A stretch of DNA of 20,056 nucleotides from a virus. Shown here in pieces: positions 19,654-20,056 of this stretch. Position 1 is the first letter of the stretch. Each line of letters opens with the position of its first letter. The notes below the pieces were generated by a model. The model was given only the letters and a program-made list of their open reading frames with translations, did not search any database and was not told the origin of the DNA. Position numbers and translations under genes: made by a program. The stretch lies in the IMG/VR virus record IMGVR_UViG_3300037116_000139, positions 1 to 20,056 of that record; one strand, written 5' to 3'.

Positions 19654-20056
19654 GTGGACCTTATCAGACGAAAGCCCGACACGATCCACGCGCGCCTGAA
19701 GGCTGCGATCGAGATCGAGACCACGGCTCATCTTTGGACACCGAGCGGTGCGATCACCTTCACCCCCTATCTGATGAACACAATCTACGGTGACGGTCGC
19801 GCCCTCTTCTATGTCGGGACCATCAATCAGCGCCCCCGATACTGGGTGATCCGTGGCGACAGCGGATGGGATTGTGGAAACGATTATCCTGGCCGCGAAG
19901 ACGATGAGTTTTACATCGGCGAATTCATCGAGGAGATCATCACGCATCTTGAAGAAGAATTAGGGACTGCTCGATGCGGGTATTGCGGCCAGAGCCTGTC
20001 AATGTATTCGCCCGAGGAGTGGCGCGAGGCCAATCCGCCGGTCTGCGACCAGGAAG
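19654..20056 (+). CDS. Phage protein with zinc-knuckle-like C-terminal part (partial, runs off right edge)
   Basis: GTG 19654 follows TAGGAGA by 8 bases, and 134 codons remain open to the edge. The first 95 residues suggest a mixed fold (HARLKAAIEIETTAHLWTPS, GDGRALFYVGTINQRPRYWV, GDSGWDCGNDYPG). A Glu-rich helix FIEEIITHLEEELG precedes CGYCGQSLSMYSPEEWREAN and a further Cys (PPVCDQE), a C-x2-C plus later Cys that resembles a zinc ribbon, possibly completed outside the window. Function unknown. Confidence 0.65.
   Translation, partial: MDLIRRKPDTIHARLKAAIEIETTAHLWTPSGAITFTPYLMNTIYGDGRALFYVGTINQRPRYWVIRGDSGWDCGNDYPGREDDEFYIGEFIEEIITHLEEELGTARCGYCGQSLSMYSPEEWREANPPVCDQE

Noticed and set aside
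1-20056. A tRNA, integrase or attachment site.
   Set aside because: No T-arm consensus (GGTTCGAATCC-like on either strand), integrase motif or att-like direct repeat was found by eye, so prophage integration cannot be shown from this window.

Overview
The window is part of a tailed-phage genome or prophage. GC content is high, and the helix-turn-helix regulator and promoter style suggest an alphaproteobacterial host (rhizobial or sphingomonad-like; inferred, not proven). No host gene, rRNA, tRNA, CRISPR array, insertion sequence or integrase was recognised. Two families anchor the phage assignment: a large terminase (11523-13310, minus) and a P22-style portal of 750 residues (6440-8692, minus). 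A small terminase, a single-stranded-DNA-binding protein and a capsid-like protein support it.

Layout. From about 16.9 kb down to base 1, almost everything is on the minus strand in one dense late block. In transcription order: SSB, a small coiled-coil membrane protein (holin-like candidate), small terminase, an HK97/gpT-like capsid-family protein, four small genes, large terminase, a probably frameshifted Ig-like gene, and seven small genes (FlbD-like, ribbon-helix-helix and others). Then come the portal, two small genes, a Pro/Gly/Met-repeat protein, two small genes, an Ala-rich helical protein, several conserved phage proteins of unknown role, a GroES-like co-chaperonin, and a scaffold-like coiled-coil protein cut off by the left edge. 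Many of these genes overlap by 4 bases (ATGA or GTGA), implying translational coupling. The block is broken by a few spacers with terminators or hairpins.

Bases 16917-17787 hold no convincing gene but contain strong GC-rich inverted repeats. From 17.8 kb rightward the plus strand carries a regulatory cassette: a terminator, a sigma70-type promoter with candidate operators, an XRE-family repressor, and small accessory genes continuing past the right edge.

The most interesting signal is a repeated regulatory architecture in the minus-strand late block. A promoter or promoter-like element directly abuts a hairpin, so a transcript started there would lack part of the hairpin's 5' arm, while a read-through transcript would carry the whole hairpin. 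This occurs before the GroES-like gene, before the gene at 2817-3041 and before the gene at 14099-14302. In the first two the hairpin's 3' arm covers the likely ribosome-binding site. Two of these sites, plus two more, share the motif TTGTGATACA or a one-base variant.
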